From positions 171,935 through 235,934 of the forward strand of contig CADCBP010000007.1 in the NCBI GenBank assembly GCA_902799705.1: 64,000 nt of DNA. The letters are read 5' to 3'. Origin of the DNA: an uncultured Bacteroidales bacterium. GTDB taxonomy: Bacteria; Bacteroidota; Bacteroidia; Bacteroidales; Paludibacteraceae. The notes beneath the pieces are model-generated. The model was not told the DNA's origin. It saw nothing but the letters and a program-made list of their open reading frames with translations, and searched no databases. A program made the translations under genes and the position numbers. Every line of letters begins with the position of its first letter. Position 1 is the first letter of the stretch. Of this stretch, positions 1 to 7,625 are shown in pieces.

Positions 1-1385
1 AGCGTTACACGGATAATACGAGCCTGAAGCTGCTTGGTGCATGAGATTGTTACGCTGGTAGCGCCGATTTCCTCAATCTTAATCAGCGGATCCTCGATAT
101 CGCTCTTTGTGGTCTCCGCATCGAATTTCTCGCCGCCTACAGTGATCGTTCCGTGATTTACGCTTACTTCCTGATCTTTCTTTGCCAGACCTGCTATCTC
201 TACCTTAACGATGTTTGCGCCCGCAGTAAGTGTCATTGTCTTGTTTGCATATACACGGAAATCGTTGTTGCTTGCTTTAGCAGTTCCGTTATAGTAAGCG
301 CCTTCCCACTCAATCTGGATACCGTCCACTACTTTCTTGAACGAACCAGCGCCCTCTGCTTCGCCTGTTACGCCAGCCGGAGTCAGGGTGTGGATGCCTT
401 CGGTAGCGAGATCTTCAGGAGTCGGAGGGATAATACCGCCGCCGTCTTCATCGAGCTCGATATCTGCATACGTTTCCGAGTCATAAGCAGGTGTTGCCGC
501 AATAGCGTCCAATTTATATGTTTTTCCATCATCTCCGACGAAGGTAAGTTCATAATGATATACACCTTCACCAAGATGAGCTACGATCAAATCGGAACTG
601 CTGGTTGCCTCCACGGTTTTGCCTTCTGCAACATCCACCTCGATAAATGCGATTTCTGCCTCTGCGGAATATGTACCGGCAAGTGCCGTTGCGCTCTTTG
701 CACTCACTCCGATATAGAGATCGGGATAAGTTACTTCTTCTGTATCCTCGTTATAGTCTTTGTAGAGGTTGAACTGCCAAGCTTCATCTTCAGCCAAATA
801 AGCAGCCTCTGCGTACACTACATCCAGCACGACTTCGTCGCCGCCTTCTCCGCCGCCACTGCCGCCGGCAGCATCATCTTCTACCTTCACGGTCTTGATC
901 TCCCAAGTCGGGCAGAGCTCTGTAGTAGAAACATACACGAATGCGACCTTCACATTCTCTTCACCTGCAAATGCGCTGAGGTCAGCTGTTGCATCCTCGA
1001 AGGTCCAAGAGCTACCGGCAGGCCAAGCAGAGAGCGCCAGGTCCGTCCAGTTCGTACCGTCAGCAGATGCTTTTACCTTGAAGTTAGTCGGCGCACCGTT
1101 GTTAACTGCATGGTTGATGGTCAGAGTAGCCGTAGAAGCCTCGCCCAGGCTGAAAGCCGGAGAAACCAGCCAGCTCTCTGCAGCGTGAGCGGCCTTGCTA
1201 ACGTAAGCACTGGCCTTCATGCCGTACTTGCTGTCTTGTTTCCAAACATAGGAAATACCGCCGAGATCAACATCATTGATCGTCCACGCGCCCTGACTTT
1301 GGGTAAAGTCTGCGCTCAGCGGAGTGCTTGCCATCATACTGCCTGCGAAAAGCACAGCAGCAAAAAGAGATAAAATTTTTCTCAT
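1..1385 (-). CDS. Secreted surface protein, C-terminal part beyond window (partial)
   Basis: The reading frame is open from an ATG at 1385 leftward to the window edge (461 codons, no stop), so it is 3'-truncated by the window. The N-terminus MRKILSLFAAVLFAGSMMAS is a clear Sec signal peptide. The following ~130 residues (ADFTQSQGAWTINDV ... WLVSPAFSLGEA ... TWEIKTVKVED) look like a jelly-roll 'choice-of-anchor J' type domain. A Gly-rich linker (AAGGSGGGEGGDE) leads to a beta-rich region and a further domain containing NGTAKASNNDFRVYANKT. The product is probably exported and carbohydrate- or matrix-binding, but the ligand is unknown. The long plus-strand frame over the same bases is a shadow. 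The promoter at 1463-1494 supports this strand. Confidence 0.8.
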   Translation of the reverse strand, partial: MRKILSLFAAVLFAGSMMASTPLSADFTQSQGAWTINDVDLGGISYVWKQDSKYGMKASAYVSKAAHAAESWLVSPAFSLGEASTATLTINHAVNNGAPTNFKVKASADGTNWTDLALSAWPAGSSWTFEDATADLSAFAGEENVKVAFVYVSTTELCPTWEIKTVKVEDDAAGGSGGGEGGDEVVLDVVYAEAAYLAEDEAWQFNLYKDYNEDTEEVTYPDLYIGVSAKSATALAGTYSAEAEIAFIEVDVAEGKTVEATSSSDLIVAHLGEGVYHYELTFVGDDGKTYKLDAIAATPAYDSETYADIELDEDGGGIIPPTPEDLATEGIHTLTPAGVTGEAEGAGSFKKVVDGIQIEWEGAYYNGTAKASNNDFRVYANKTMTLTAGANIVKVEIAGLAKKDQEVSVNHGTITVGGEKFDAETTKSDIEDPLIKIEEIGATSVTISCTKQLQARIIRVT

Positions 1386-1462
1386 ACGAATGATTGATTT
1401 AAGTTAAATAAAAAGTTGATTGTATATAAAGTTATAAACTTTAGTTTTCTCAAAAAACCGAG

Positions 1463-1494
1463 CAAAGGTACTGCTTTTTTTTGACCCGACCAAA
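1463..1494 (-). promoter_or_regulatory. Bacteroidetes promoter of the secreted protein at 1-1385
   Basis: On the minus strand there is TTTG at 1494-1491, then exactly 20 bases, then TACCTTTG at 1470-1463, matching the Bacteroidetes -33/-7 signature. The spacer carries a run of A followed by GCAG, as in several other promoters of this window. The leader would be about 70 nt. Confidence 0.75.
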
Positions 1495-1521
1495 TATTTT
1501 GCTGCAAAACATAAAAATTTA

Positions 1522-2538
1522 CTATTTTTTATGCGCTACGACCATCAATTGCACAGAATTAAAAACATTCTGCCAAATGATATACGCAGCTGCTCCGAGC
1601 GAAGCCATCGGGTCCAGATAGGTATTCGCCATCCAGACTCCGAGAGAGGTGTTTTTCTGTCCGAATGCCTGCCCGGCAGTGATGGAACTGACGCCCTCCA
1701 TGGTCTTCGGCGCAGCCGCGGGATTAATGAGTACATCCTGATAGTCGCGTCCCTTACTCGGCGCGGGCAGATAATAGCCGATGAGTTTGCCAAGTCCGAA
1801 CTGCAGCAGGCAAGCGAAGAAAGATAATACTAATAAAATTAGTATATTGGCGATTTGAGATTGGAAATTGAGTATGGTTGTATTCGTCACGACGGCTGAG
1901 AGGACAACGATAGAGGCAACCCAGAGATAGAAAGGAATCTGCGCCGCCGTACGAGACAACACAAACTCCTTTTTTGTCCACCTCTGATACACTATCCGGA
2001 GAAGCCAGGCGGAGAAGAAGGGTCCGAGGAGGAGCGGAGCGATACGGGAGAGGAGGAGCGAGAAATGAAAAATGAAAGGTGAAAATTGAAAGGATTCCGG
2101 CACGATACTCAAATCAGGGTTGATGAGCGGGAAAGTAGCCGGAACGATGATGGCCGTGGCGAAATTGGATAGCAAAGTAAACGTCGTCAGATTCTGTATG
2201 GAACCTCCCATTTTTCCTGCGATGATGGGTGCCGCCGTAGCGGTAGGCATGATAAAACACATGAGTATTCCCTGCGCAAGCACCTTGTCTCCCGTAAAAT
2301 ACATCAATCCCGCATAGGTAGCAAAGGAGAATAAGAACTGTGTAAAAAGCACAACCCAGTGCCATTTATGGAGACGCAGATCCAGCGGATTGATTTTACA
2401 GAAAGTAAAAAAGAGCATGAAGAAAATCAACCACGGGAGTATCGGCGCGAGGGGAAGGAATAGTTTATAGCCGAGCGCACCGATGAGCATCGAGAGCCAG
2501 AGGGCATGGGAATCAAAAAGTTTTTTTATATTTACCAT
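1522..2538 (-). CDS. BASS-like (bile acid:sodium symporter superfamily) membrane transporter
   Basis: This is a very hydrophobic protein with about nine or ten membrane segments. The motif MPTATAAPIIAGKMGG, near residue 97-112, resembles the conserved region of bile-acid/sodium symporter-type carriers. The substrate cannot be predicted. I chose ATG at 2538 (338 aa) over the TTG at 2553, because the extra residues come from the repeat-like spacer after the dus gene. It is the last gene of the gldD-to-transporter operon, 23 bp after the dus stop. Residues near 150 (ESFQFSPFIFHFSLLL) and near 210 (TTILNFQSQIAN) are encoded by short-period repeats like those in intergenic gaps, so part of the loop and helix sequence appears repeat-derived. 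Family assignment is moderately sure. Confidence 0.65.
   Translation of the reverse strand: MVNIKKLFDSHALWLSMLIGALGYKLFLPLAPILPWLIFFMLFFTFCKINPLDLRLHKWHWVVLFTQFLFSFATYAGLMYFTGDKVLAQGILMCFIMPTATAAPIIAGKMGGSIQNLTTFTLLSNFATAIIVPATFPLINPDLSIVPESFQFSPFIFHFSLLLSRIAPLLLGPFFSAWLLRIVYQRWTKKEFVLSRTAAQIPFYLWVASIVVLSAVVTNTTILNFQSQIANILILLVLSFFACLLQFGLGKLIGYYLPAPSKGRDYQDVLINPAAAPKTMEGVSSITAGQAFGQKNTSLGVWMANTYLDPMASLGAAAYIIWQNVFNSVQLMVVAHKK
2061..2093. repeat. In-frame 7-8 bp repeat tract in transporter gene
   Basis: On the plus strand the tract reads as successive GAAATGAAA / AATGAAAG / GTGAAAAT / TGAAAGG units, the same family as the GTGAAAG spacers between genes. It lies inside the transporter frame. 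Confidence 0.7.
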
Positions 2539-2561
2539 TTTGTCATGTACCAATTGGTCAT

Positions 2562-3596
2562 TTATCGGGTCATTGGGTCATTTCCCCATTTCAAGACAAT
2601 CTCGTCCATGATAGCGAAGACCTCATCGACTGTCTCGGCGCGGAGGAGGGCGATGCGTGTCTGCTTGAAGTTATCGAGTCCTTTGAACACAGGGGAAGCC
2701 GCAAAATGACGCCGCGAATGGACTATTCCTTTGCGTTCGTCATTGCCGCACCAGGCGATGGAGGCAAGGACATGTTCTTTGAGCACCGCGACTTTGTCTT
2801 CCATCGACTGCGGCGCAGGAAGTCCTTTCATCTCTGCGAAGAGCCAGGGTGCACCGAAGGTAGCACGGCCGATCATAACCGCGTCGACGCCGTAGCGGTC
2901 GAAGCACTCTTTTGCGCGCTCAGGCGTACACACGTCTCCATTACCTATTACAGGTATGCGCATACGCGAGTTGTTCTTCACCTCACCGATGAGAGTCCAG
3001 TCCGCTTCGCCGCGATACATCTGCGAACGCGTACGGCCGTGTATGGCAAGTTCGGCGATGCCGCAGTCCTGGAGGGCAAGAGCCAAATCAACGATAAACG
3101 TTGAAGGGGTTAGGAGGTTAGAGGTTAGATGGTTAGGGGTTATTCCTAAAGGATTCACTCTTGGAATGAGGTCTTTCTCATCCCATCCGAGACGGGTCTT
3201 GACGGTGACGGGTGTATGGACGGCATTGACGACGGCGCGGGTGATATCCAGCATCTTCGGCACATCGCGCAGGAGTCCGGCTCCGGCACCTTTGCCTGCC
3301 ACTTTTTTCACAGGGCAGCCGAAATTGATGTCGATGAAGTCAGGATGCGCCTGTTCGACGATCCGCGCAGCGTCTGCCATCGATTCGGGATCACGACCGT
3401 ATATCTGGATAGCCACCGGCCGCTCCTCATCATGGATGGTGAGTTTGCGCGTCGTAGAAGCGATGTCGCGTACGAGTGCGTCGGCATTGACGAATTCGGT
3501 ATATACACGATCCGCTCCGTAGCGTTTGCACAACGCACGGAAGGCCGGGTCGGTGACATCCTCCATCGGCGCCAAATATAGGGGATGATTTATCAT
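2562..3596 (-). CDS. dusB: tRNA-dihydrouridine synthase (Dus family, DusB-like)
   Basis: Reduces uridine to dihydrouridine in tRNA D-loops using FMN and NAD(P)H. The TIM barrel shows APMEDVTDPAFR (residues 9-20), the NFGCP motif (91-95) followed by GKGAGAGLLRD, VTVKTRLGWD (130-139), ELAIHGRTR, VIGNGDV and DAVMIGRATFGAPWLF. All of these fit the family, and the length of 344 aa is usual plus an insert. Residues ~142-168, between WDEKD and FIVDLA, are extra relative to the family pattern. They are encoded by a GGTTAGA-type short repeat (3107-3146), here translated as NHLTSNLLTPS. The neighbours are a PgpH-like gene upstream and a transporter downstream, in one operon. Confidence 0.93.
   Translation of the reverse strand: MINHPLYLAPMEDVTDPAFRALCKRYGADRVYTEFVNADALVRDIASTTRKLTIHDEERPVAIQIYGRDPESMADAARIVEQAHPDFIDINFGCPVKKVAGKGAGAGLLRDVPKMLDITRAVVNAVHTPVTVKTRLGWDEKDLIPRVNPLGITPNHLTSNLLTPSTFIVDLALALQDCGIAELAIHGRTRSQMYRGEADWTLIGEVKNNSRMRIPVIGNGDVCTPERAKECFDRYGVDAVMIGRATFGAPWLFAEMKGLPAPQSMEDKVAVLKEHVLASIAWCGNDERKGIVHSRRHFAASPVFKGLDNFKQTRIALLRAETVDEVFAIMDEIVLKWGNDPMTR
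3107..3146. repeat. In-frame GGTTAGA-type repeat tract in dusB
   Basis: Units GGTTAGGA, GGTTAGA, GGTTAGAT and GGTTAGGGG follow each other with a 7-8 bp period. The tract adds residues to the Dus barrel between the VKTRLGWD and IHGRTR motifs. Confidence 0.75.
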
Positions 3597-3601
3597 TTTC
3601 T

Positions 3602-3635
3602 CGTAATCACGTAATTACGTAATGACGTAATGACG
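3602..3635. repeat. Intergenic 8-bp repeat (CGTAATGA type)
   Basis: CGTAATCA, CGTAATTA, CGTAATGA, CGTAATGA fill the gap between the PgpH-like gene and dusB. The same unit recurs at 60818-60851 between rplQ and the AspRS gene. Confidence 0.85.
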
Positions 3636-3637
3636 AA

Positions 3638-5539
3638 CTATTTTTTGTTTAATGTCGGGTATGATATACGATGATGGTTCATGGCGGTGATGCGTGCCAC
3701 GAAGACCCGGCGTATATCCTCGACATCCTTGAAACTGAGCGGTGTCTCCGCGAACTGGCCGTCCGCTATCTGGCAGTCTATCATCTGGTTCACGGCCGCG
3801 GTCACCGATGCTTCGGAGAAGTCCTCCAAGCTGCGCGAACGCGCTTCGATAGCGTCCGCCATCATGAGGATAGCCGCTTCTTTCGTACTGGGTTTAGCCC
3901 CCGGGTAGCGGAAGAGCGACTCATCCACTTTCTCTTTTGGATGGGCGTTGCAATAAGTATTATAGAAATATCGCACGAGCGACGTTCCGTGGTGGGTGGT
4001 GATGAAATTGATCACCACTTCGGGCAGATGGTTTCTGCGGGCGATCTTCTCGCCCTCCGCCACGTGTGCAATCACCACTTGCGCCGCGTCACGCGGGTCC
4101 ATCTTCAACAGCGGGTTATCGACACCTGTCTGGTTCTCTACATAGTAGAGCGGGTCGGTTATCTTCCCTATATCATGATAGAGCGCACCCGTACGTACGA
4201 GCAGTGCATTCGCGCCGATAGTCTTGGCGGCTTCCGCAGCGAGATTGGACACCTGCATCGAGTGCTGGAACGTACCGGGTGCACGTTCCGCGAGGGTGTG
4301 CAGCAGTTCGGAATTGATATCCGTCAGTTCGACGAGAGTGATGGACGAGATGAAGTGGAACATCTTCTCAAACATGTATATCAGTCCGTAACAGCCGACG
4401 GTAAGGAGTGCGCAGATGAAGAAATAGAGATACATCCACGGATCAACAGCCGTGAAAGCGCCTGTCTGGGCGAAGGTGATCGCCGTGTATGCCATTACCT
4501 GCGCAAGGAAGATCCACGCTGCCGTTTGCACGAGTTGTGCGCGTCGCGTCATATCACTCAAGGAGGACACCGCCACCATACCCACGACTATCTGGATGAA
4601 GAAGAACTCCACCGGTGCAGGCACGACTATCGACGTGATGAGGATGGTCGTGAAATGCAGGAAGAGAGCAGTGCGGGAGTCGAAGAAGACACGCGTCAGG
4701 ATGGGCACCCATGCGAACGGGATGAGATACACTGTGAGGTTGAACCGCAAGGCGAGGCATGCCAAACCAATGACGATAAACATCTGCAGACAGAAGAAGA
4801 GTACCGTCGGTATCGCACGCAGGTAGGTGATGCGGAAGACATAGAGATAGATGACAAACAACAGCAGGAACAGGCACACCAACATCGACTCGCCGAGGAT
4901 AGAGAGCGTACGCTGTTTGTTTCCCAGCGACTCGTCGTCGTAGGCACGGCGCAACGACTGCAATATCTGATAGTTACGCTCCGTGACAAGATCACCGTTG
5001 TCGATGATTTTCTCCCCTTTCTGCACCATTCCCTGGGTAGGTGAAACGGTCGAAAGGAGTTTGGTCTGGAACTCCTCCGTTTTCGCAGTGTCGAGCACGA
5101 GGTTGGTAGCGCAGTCATAACCGAATTTCTTGTGCGCAGTCATAGGTGTGTACACTTCGGACAGCGGATATTTATGCTGCTGTATATCAATGCGGGTGTA
5201 GCCCTCAGCCTGCAGCCACTCCATCGTCTCGAGCGACACCACTTTCACGTCACGCTGCACGCTCGGGATATATCTGAAGAAAGGCGCGAAGGTGGACAGC
5301 AGTTGTTTCCGGTCTTTCTCCAGTTGCTCGTCTGTCTTATAGATAGGGAAGTCAAAATCCGCCGTGAGCGTCGAGTAACCCCATGGTTTGCCTATCTCGT
5401 AATGATACCGGAAGGAGTTATTGTAGCGCGGGAACATCAGCACGATGACTGCCGCCAATACCACAAATATGCTCAGCCGAAAGATCGTCTGCGCATATTT
5501 GAAATTTGTGATTTTAGATTGGAGATTGGAGAAATTCAT
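3638..5539 (-). CDS. 7TM-HD family phosphohydrolase (PgpH-like, putative c-di-AMP phosphodiesterase)
   Basis: An N-terminal membrane anchor (residues ~20-36) is followed by an extracytoplasmic 7TMR-HDED-like region (~45-210), a seven-helix membrane block (~213-395) and a cytoplasmic HD domain. The HD metal-binding motifs are visible: H425 in GTFQHSMQV, HD at 455-456 in ALYHDIGKI, and HH in FITTHHGTS. Characterised relatives such as Listeria PgpH hydrolyse cyclic di-AMP; this role is inferred here. The start ATG overlaps the upstream stop by one base (TAATG), implying translational coupling. The first ~12 codons (NFSNLQSKITNF) are encoded by a short TTGGAGAT-type repeat tract. Confidence 0.85.
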   Translation of the reverse strand: MNFSNLQSKITNFKYAQTIFRLSIFVVLAAVIVLMFPRYNNSFRYHYEIGKPWGYSTLTADFDFPIYKTDEQLEKDRKQLLSTFAPFFRYIPSVQRDVKVVSLETMEWLQAEGYTRIDIQQHKYPLSEVYTPMTAHKKFGYDCATNLVLDTAKTEEFQTKLLSTVSPTQGMVQKGEKIIDNGDLVTERNYQILQSLRRAYDDESLGNKQRTLSILGESMLVCLFLLLFVIYLYVFRITYLRAIPTVLFFCLQMFIVIGLACLALRFNLTVYLIPFAWVPILTRVFFDSRTALFLHFTTILITSIVVPAPVEFFFIQIVVGMVAVSSLSDMTRRAQLVQTAAWIFLAQVMAYTAITFAQTGAFTAVDPWMYLYFFICALLTVGCYGLIYMFEKMFHFISSITLVELTDINSELLHTLAERAPGTFQHSMQVSNLAAEAAKTIGANALLVRTGALYHDIGKITDPLYYVENQTGVDNPLLKMDPRDAAQVVIAHVAEGEKIARRNHLPEVVINFITTHHGTSLVRYFYNTYCNAHPKEKVDESLFRYPGAKPSTKEAAILMMADAIEARSRSLEDFSEASVTAAVNQMIDCQIADGQFAETPLSFKDVEDIRRVFVARITAMNHHRISYPTLNKK

Positions 5540-6723
5540 TATCGTTTGTTCTTAAAAAATGCTTGTATGAGTTCACGACATTCTGTTTCGAGCACTCCCG
5601 CCGTAACAGTAGCTTTAGGGTGGAAGGTGCGTGGTGCGTAGATGGTGTATCCTCGTTTTGGGTCGGGTGCGCCGTACACGATACGGCTTATCTGCGCCCA
5701 TCCGATAGCGCCCGCGCACATCGGGCAGGGTTCGACGGTGACATAGAGCGTGGCATCCGGAAGGTACTTCCCACCGAGCGTCTGTGAAGCGGCTGTGATG
5801 GCCTGTATCTCTGCGTGCGCTGTGACGTCTGCGAGGGTCTCCGTGAGGTTATGTCCGCGCCCGATAATTTGGTTCTGACTGACGATGACGCAGCCGATAG
5901 GTATCTCGTCCGCCGCCAGGGCTTTCTCTGCCTCGCAGAGGGCGAGACGCATGAAGCGCTCGTCCGCTCCATTTACCATTTTATCATTTACCATTTGGTC
6001 ATTTATTTGACCATTTGGAGATTTAGCCATTTGACAGAAATGGGCGATTTCATCGGGATGGGTCTCGAAATGGTTGCCGATGACTACGACATCCGCGCCT
6101 GCATCGTACGCGACCTTCATCGCTTCCGGTGTTCGTATTCCTCCGCCGACGATGAGGGTGACGGAAGTCTTTGCGCGGACCGCCCGGATGATTTTTGCCG
6201 AGACGGGTTTCTCCGCTCCGCTTCCCGCTTCCAGATAGACCGCTTTCTTACCCATCAACTCCGCCGCGATACAGGTGTCCACGATGGTATCTAAGTCTGC
6301 CGGATTGAGCGGTTGAGTATGAGAAACACGCATCGTAGAAGTGAACACTCCGCCATCGATGAGGATATAAGCCGTTGGGACGAAATCCATCTGTGATTCA
6401 AGGATGGCACGCGCCGCCTTAACTTGCTGATCCACAAGAAATTCCGGATTACGACCGGAGAGCAGAGAGAGGAACAAGATACCGTCTGCTTCTGGGGTAA
6501 ACTGGGACGAATTTCCAGGGAAAAGAATGACGGGTATTTTGTATTTTTGATTTTTGATTTTTGATTTTAGTTCTTGGACAAACTCCGTTGTATCGCCGCC
6601 GGTTGAACCGCCAACAAAGAGGTAGTCGGGATGGCACTCGTCGGTAAAGGTAAGGCGCGAAAGGTCGGCCTTTTCCGGATCGAGCAATACGGCTAAACTT
6701 CTATGTTTGAGTGTCATTTCCAT
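5539..6723 (-). CDS. Fusion: GGGP/heptaprenylglyceryl phosphate synthase + tRNA adenosine deaminase TadA
   Basis: One uninterrupted 394-codon frame carries two enzymes. Residues 1-233 match the GGGP synthase family: LLDPEKAD, FVGGSTGGDTTEF, PVILFPGNSSQ, LLSGRNPEFL, YLEAGSG, VGGGIRTPE, DVVVIGNHFE. The family ether-links prenyl diphosphate to glycerol-1-phosphate. Residues 253-394 match TadA, which makes inosine-34 in tRNA: HAE at 303-305, PCPMC at 332-336. Both halves look complete. The junction (PNGQINDQMVNDKMVNG, ~236-252) is encoded by the same CATTTGGT-type repeat that separates genes elsewhere. Internal ATGs at 5994 and 5979 could start TadA alone, so two products are possible. The start overlaps gldD by 10 bp. 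Residues 51-62 (ELKSKIKNQKYK) also come from a repeat tract. Confidence 0.88.
   Translation of the reverse strand: MEMTLKHRSLAVLLDPEKADLSRLTFTDECHPDYLFVGGSTGGDTTEFVQELKSKIKNQKYKIPVILFPGNSSQFTPEADGILFLSLLSGRNPEFLVDQQVKAARAILESQMDFVPTAYILIDGGVFTSTMRVSHTQPLNPADLDTIVDTCIAAELMGKKAVYLEAGSGAEKPVSAKIIRAVRAKTSVTLIVGGGIRTPEAMKVAYDAGADVVVIGNHFETHPDEIAHFCQMAKSPNGQINDQMVNDKMVNGADERFMRLALCEAEKALAADEIPIGCVIVSQNQIIGRGHNLTETLADVTAHAEIQAITAASQTLGGKYLPDATLYVTVEPCPMCAGAIGWAQISRIVYGAPDPKRGYTIYAPRTFHPKATVTAGVLETECRELIQAFFKNKR
5970..6032. repeat. Repeat tract encoding the GGGPS-TadA linker
   Basis: Successive CATTTACCATTT, TATCATTTACCATTTGGT and CATTTATTTGACCATTTGG units lie here. The same motif fills the rpsK-rpsD gap at 62887-62953. 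It is in frame with both enzymes. Confidence 0.85.
6537..6571. repeat. In-frame TTTTTGAT repeat in GGGP synthase
   Basis: Four TTTTTGA(T) units of 7-8 bp sit just before the PVILFPGN motif and encode Lys/Ile/Asn-rich residues (KSKIKNQKYKI). Confidence 0.75.
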
Positions 6724-7289
6724 TCGAAAGTTTCTACCATGCGGATTACATCTTTTCTCAAGTAGCTATATACCGGAGCGAGGGAGTCGGCATTCGGCGG
6801 ACAGTTGCAATAAACCGAAGCACGGAAAAAGTTTCTCGTGGAGTCGGTGATAAAGAACTGGCAGGAGGACGCGGTGTTTCCTTCGAGGTCGAAGAGCACG
6901 CCGTACACCTGCGCCTCGGGATGGGAATATTCGCGTTCGGGTATTGCATTCGCGAAGGAGGCGTTGCGGTACACGAACTCGAGGGCATCGTTGGTGAGTT
7001 CGCGCAAGTTATGCTGCACGGGTTTGTAGGAACAATGAATCGTGGCATCCAGCGCAGGGTAATAAATATTGATCCAATAGGGTTCGTCTGCGCGGGGTTG
7101 TACCTGCGCGTTTTGCGAGAGTGCGAAAGAGTACGGATAACGCGGATATAGGGCCGCGAAATCCGTGTATGCGGTGTCCGGCACCGTGATACGGTAATAG
7201 CCGTAAGGCTTGGGGGCGGTTGCCCGTCCGCACGAAACCATCGCCATAACAAGCAGCAAAACAGGTACTATTTTTTGTCCAAAGTGCAT
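6714..7289 (-). CDS. gldD: GldD-like lipoprotein
   Basis: A 191-residue lipoprotein: a short signal peptide ends in the lipobox AMVSC with Cys20, predicting membrane anchoring on the periplasmic or outer membrane side. PKPYGYYRITVPD, WINIYYPALDATIHCSYKPV, VYGVLFDLEGNTASSCQFFITDSTRNFFRASVY and RKDVIRMVETFEWK (each read in sections) match GldD as I remember it. GldD is a gliding-motility/type IX secretion accessory lipoprotein of Bacteroidetes. ATG 7289 was chosen because the upstream extension ([14 protein letters not shown]) is only translation of GTGAAAG spacer repeats. It is the first gene of the operon and ends inside the start of the next gene. Confidence 0.85.
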   Translation of the reverse strand: MHFGQKIVPVLLLVMAMVSCGRATAPKPYGYYRITVPDTAYTDFAALYPRYPYSFALSQNAQVQPRADEPYWINIYYPALDATIHCSYKPVQHNLRELTNDALEFVYRNASFANAIPEREYSHPEAQVYGVLFDLEGNTASSCQFFITDSTRNFFRASVYCNCPPNADSLAPVYSYLRKDVIRMVETFEWK

Positions 7290-7322
7290 TTTACTCCAAA
7301 TTACGGCACAAAGGTAGTAAAA

Positions 7323-7355
7323 AAAGGTGAAAGGTGAAAGGTGAAAGGTGAAAGG
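7323..7355. repeat. Intergenic GTGAAAG repeat upstream of gldD
   Basis: Four perfect 7-bp GTGAAAG units lie just outside the gldD leader. A possible minus-strand TACCTTTG box at 7316-7309 has no recognisable -33 element at 20 bp, since that position falls inside the repeat. Confidence 0.85.
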
Positions 7356-7409
7356 AGTGTGATTTTTAGGATAAAAAAGCACTTTTTCTTAGAAAAACTT
7401 CACGCGCGC

Positions 7410-7440
7410 TTGCATGAATAAAAAAAATGTTGTATATTTG
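7410..7440 (+). promoter_or_regulatory. Promoter of the glycogen operon
   Basis: TTG at 7410-7412, 20 bases, TATATTTG at 7433-7440. The predicted leader to the ATG at 7626 is long (~180 nt) and contains an AT-rich stretch and an 11-bp repeat array. Confidence 0.75.
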
Positions 7441-7526
7441 CACGATTTTTGAAGTAGTGTGTCCGTGACAAAAAATCAAAATCACGGGATAATATATATA
7501 ATATATTATAGGGATTGGTAGGATAC

Positions 7527-7592
7527 GACATTACCCCGAGATTACCCCGTAACGATCCCGAGACGACCCCGAGACGATCCCGAGACGATAAG
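7527..7592. repeat. 11-bp tandem array in the leader of the guanylyltransferase gene
   Basis: Six consecutive 11-bp units: GACATTACCCC, GAGATTACCCC, GTAACGATCCC, GAGACGACCCC, GAGACGATCCC, GAGACGATAAG. The array ends ~33 bp before the start codon and would be transcribed. Confidence 0.85.
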
Positions 7593-7625
7593 GTAAGTAC
7601 CATCAAAAAACACAAAGCAGATAAT

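Noticed and set aside
153-1373. Long plus-strand open frame (406 codons)
   Set aside because: It is Cys/Val-rich with no family features and lies opposite a well-formed secreted protein that has a signal peptide and promoter on the minus strand.
3671-5044. Plus-strand open frame of 457 codons
   Set aside because: Shadow of the PgpH-like gene; His/Arg/Glu-biased composition and no start signal.
7290-7382. N-terminal extension of gldD
   Set aside because: It only translates GTGAAAG repeats ([14 protein letters not shown]), and the lipoprotein signal starts at the ATG at 7289.
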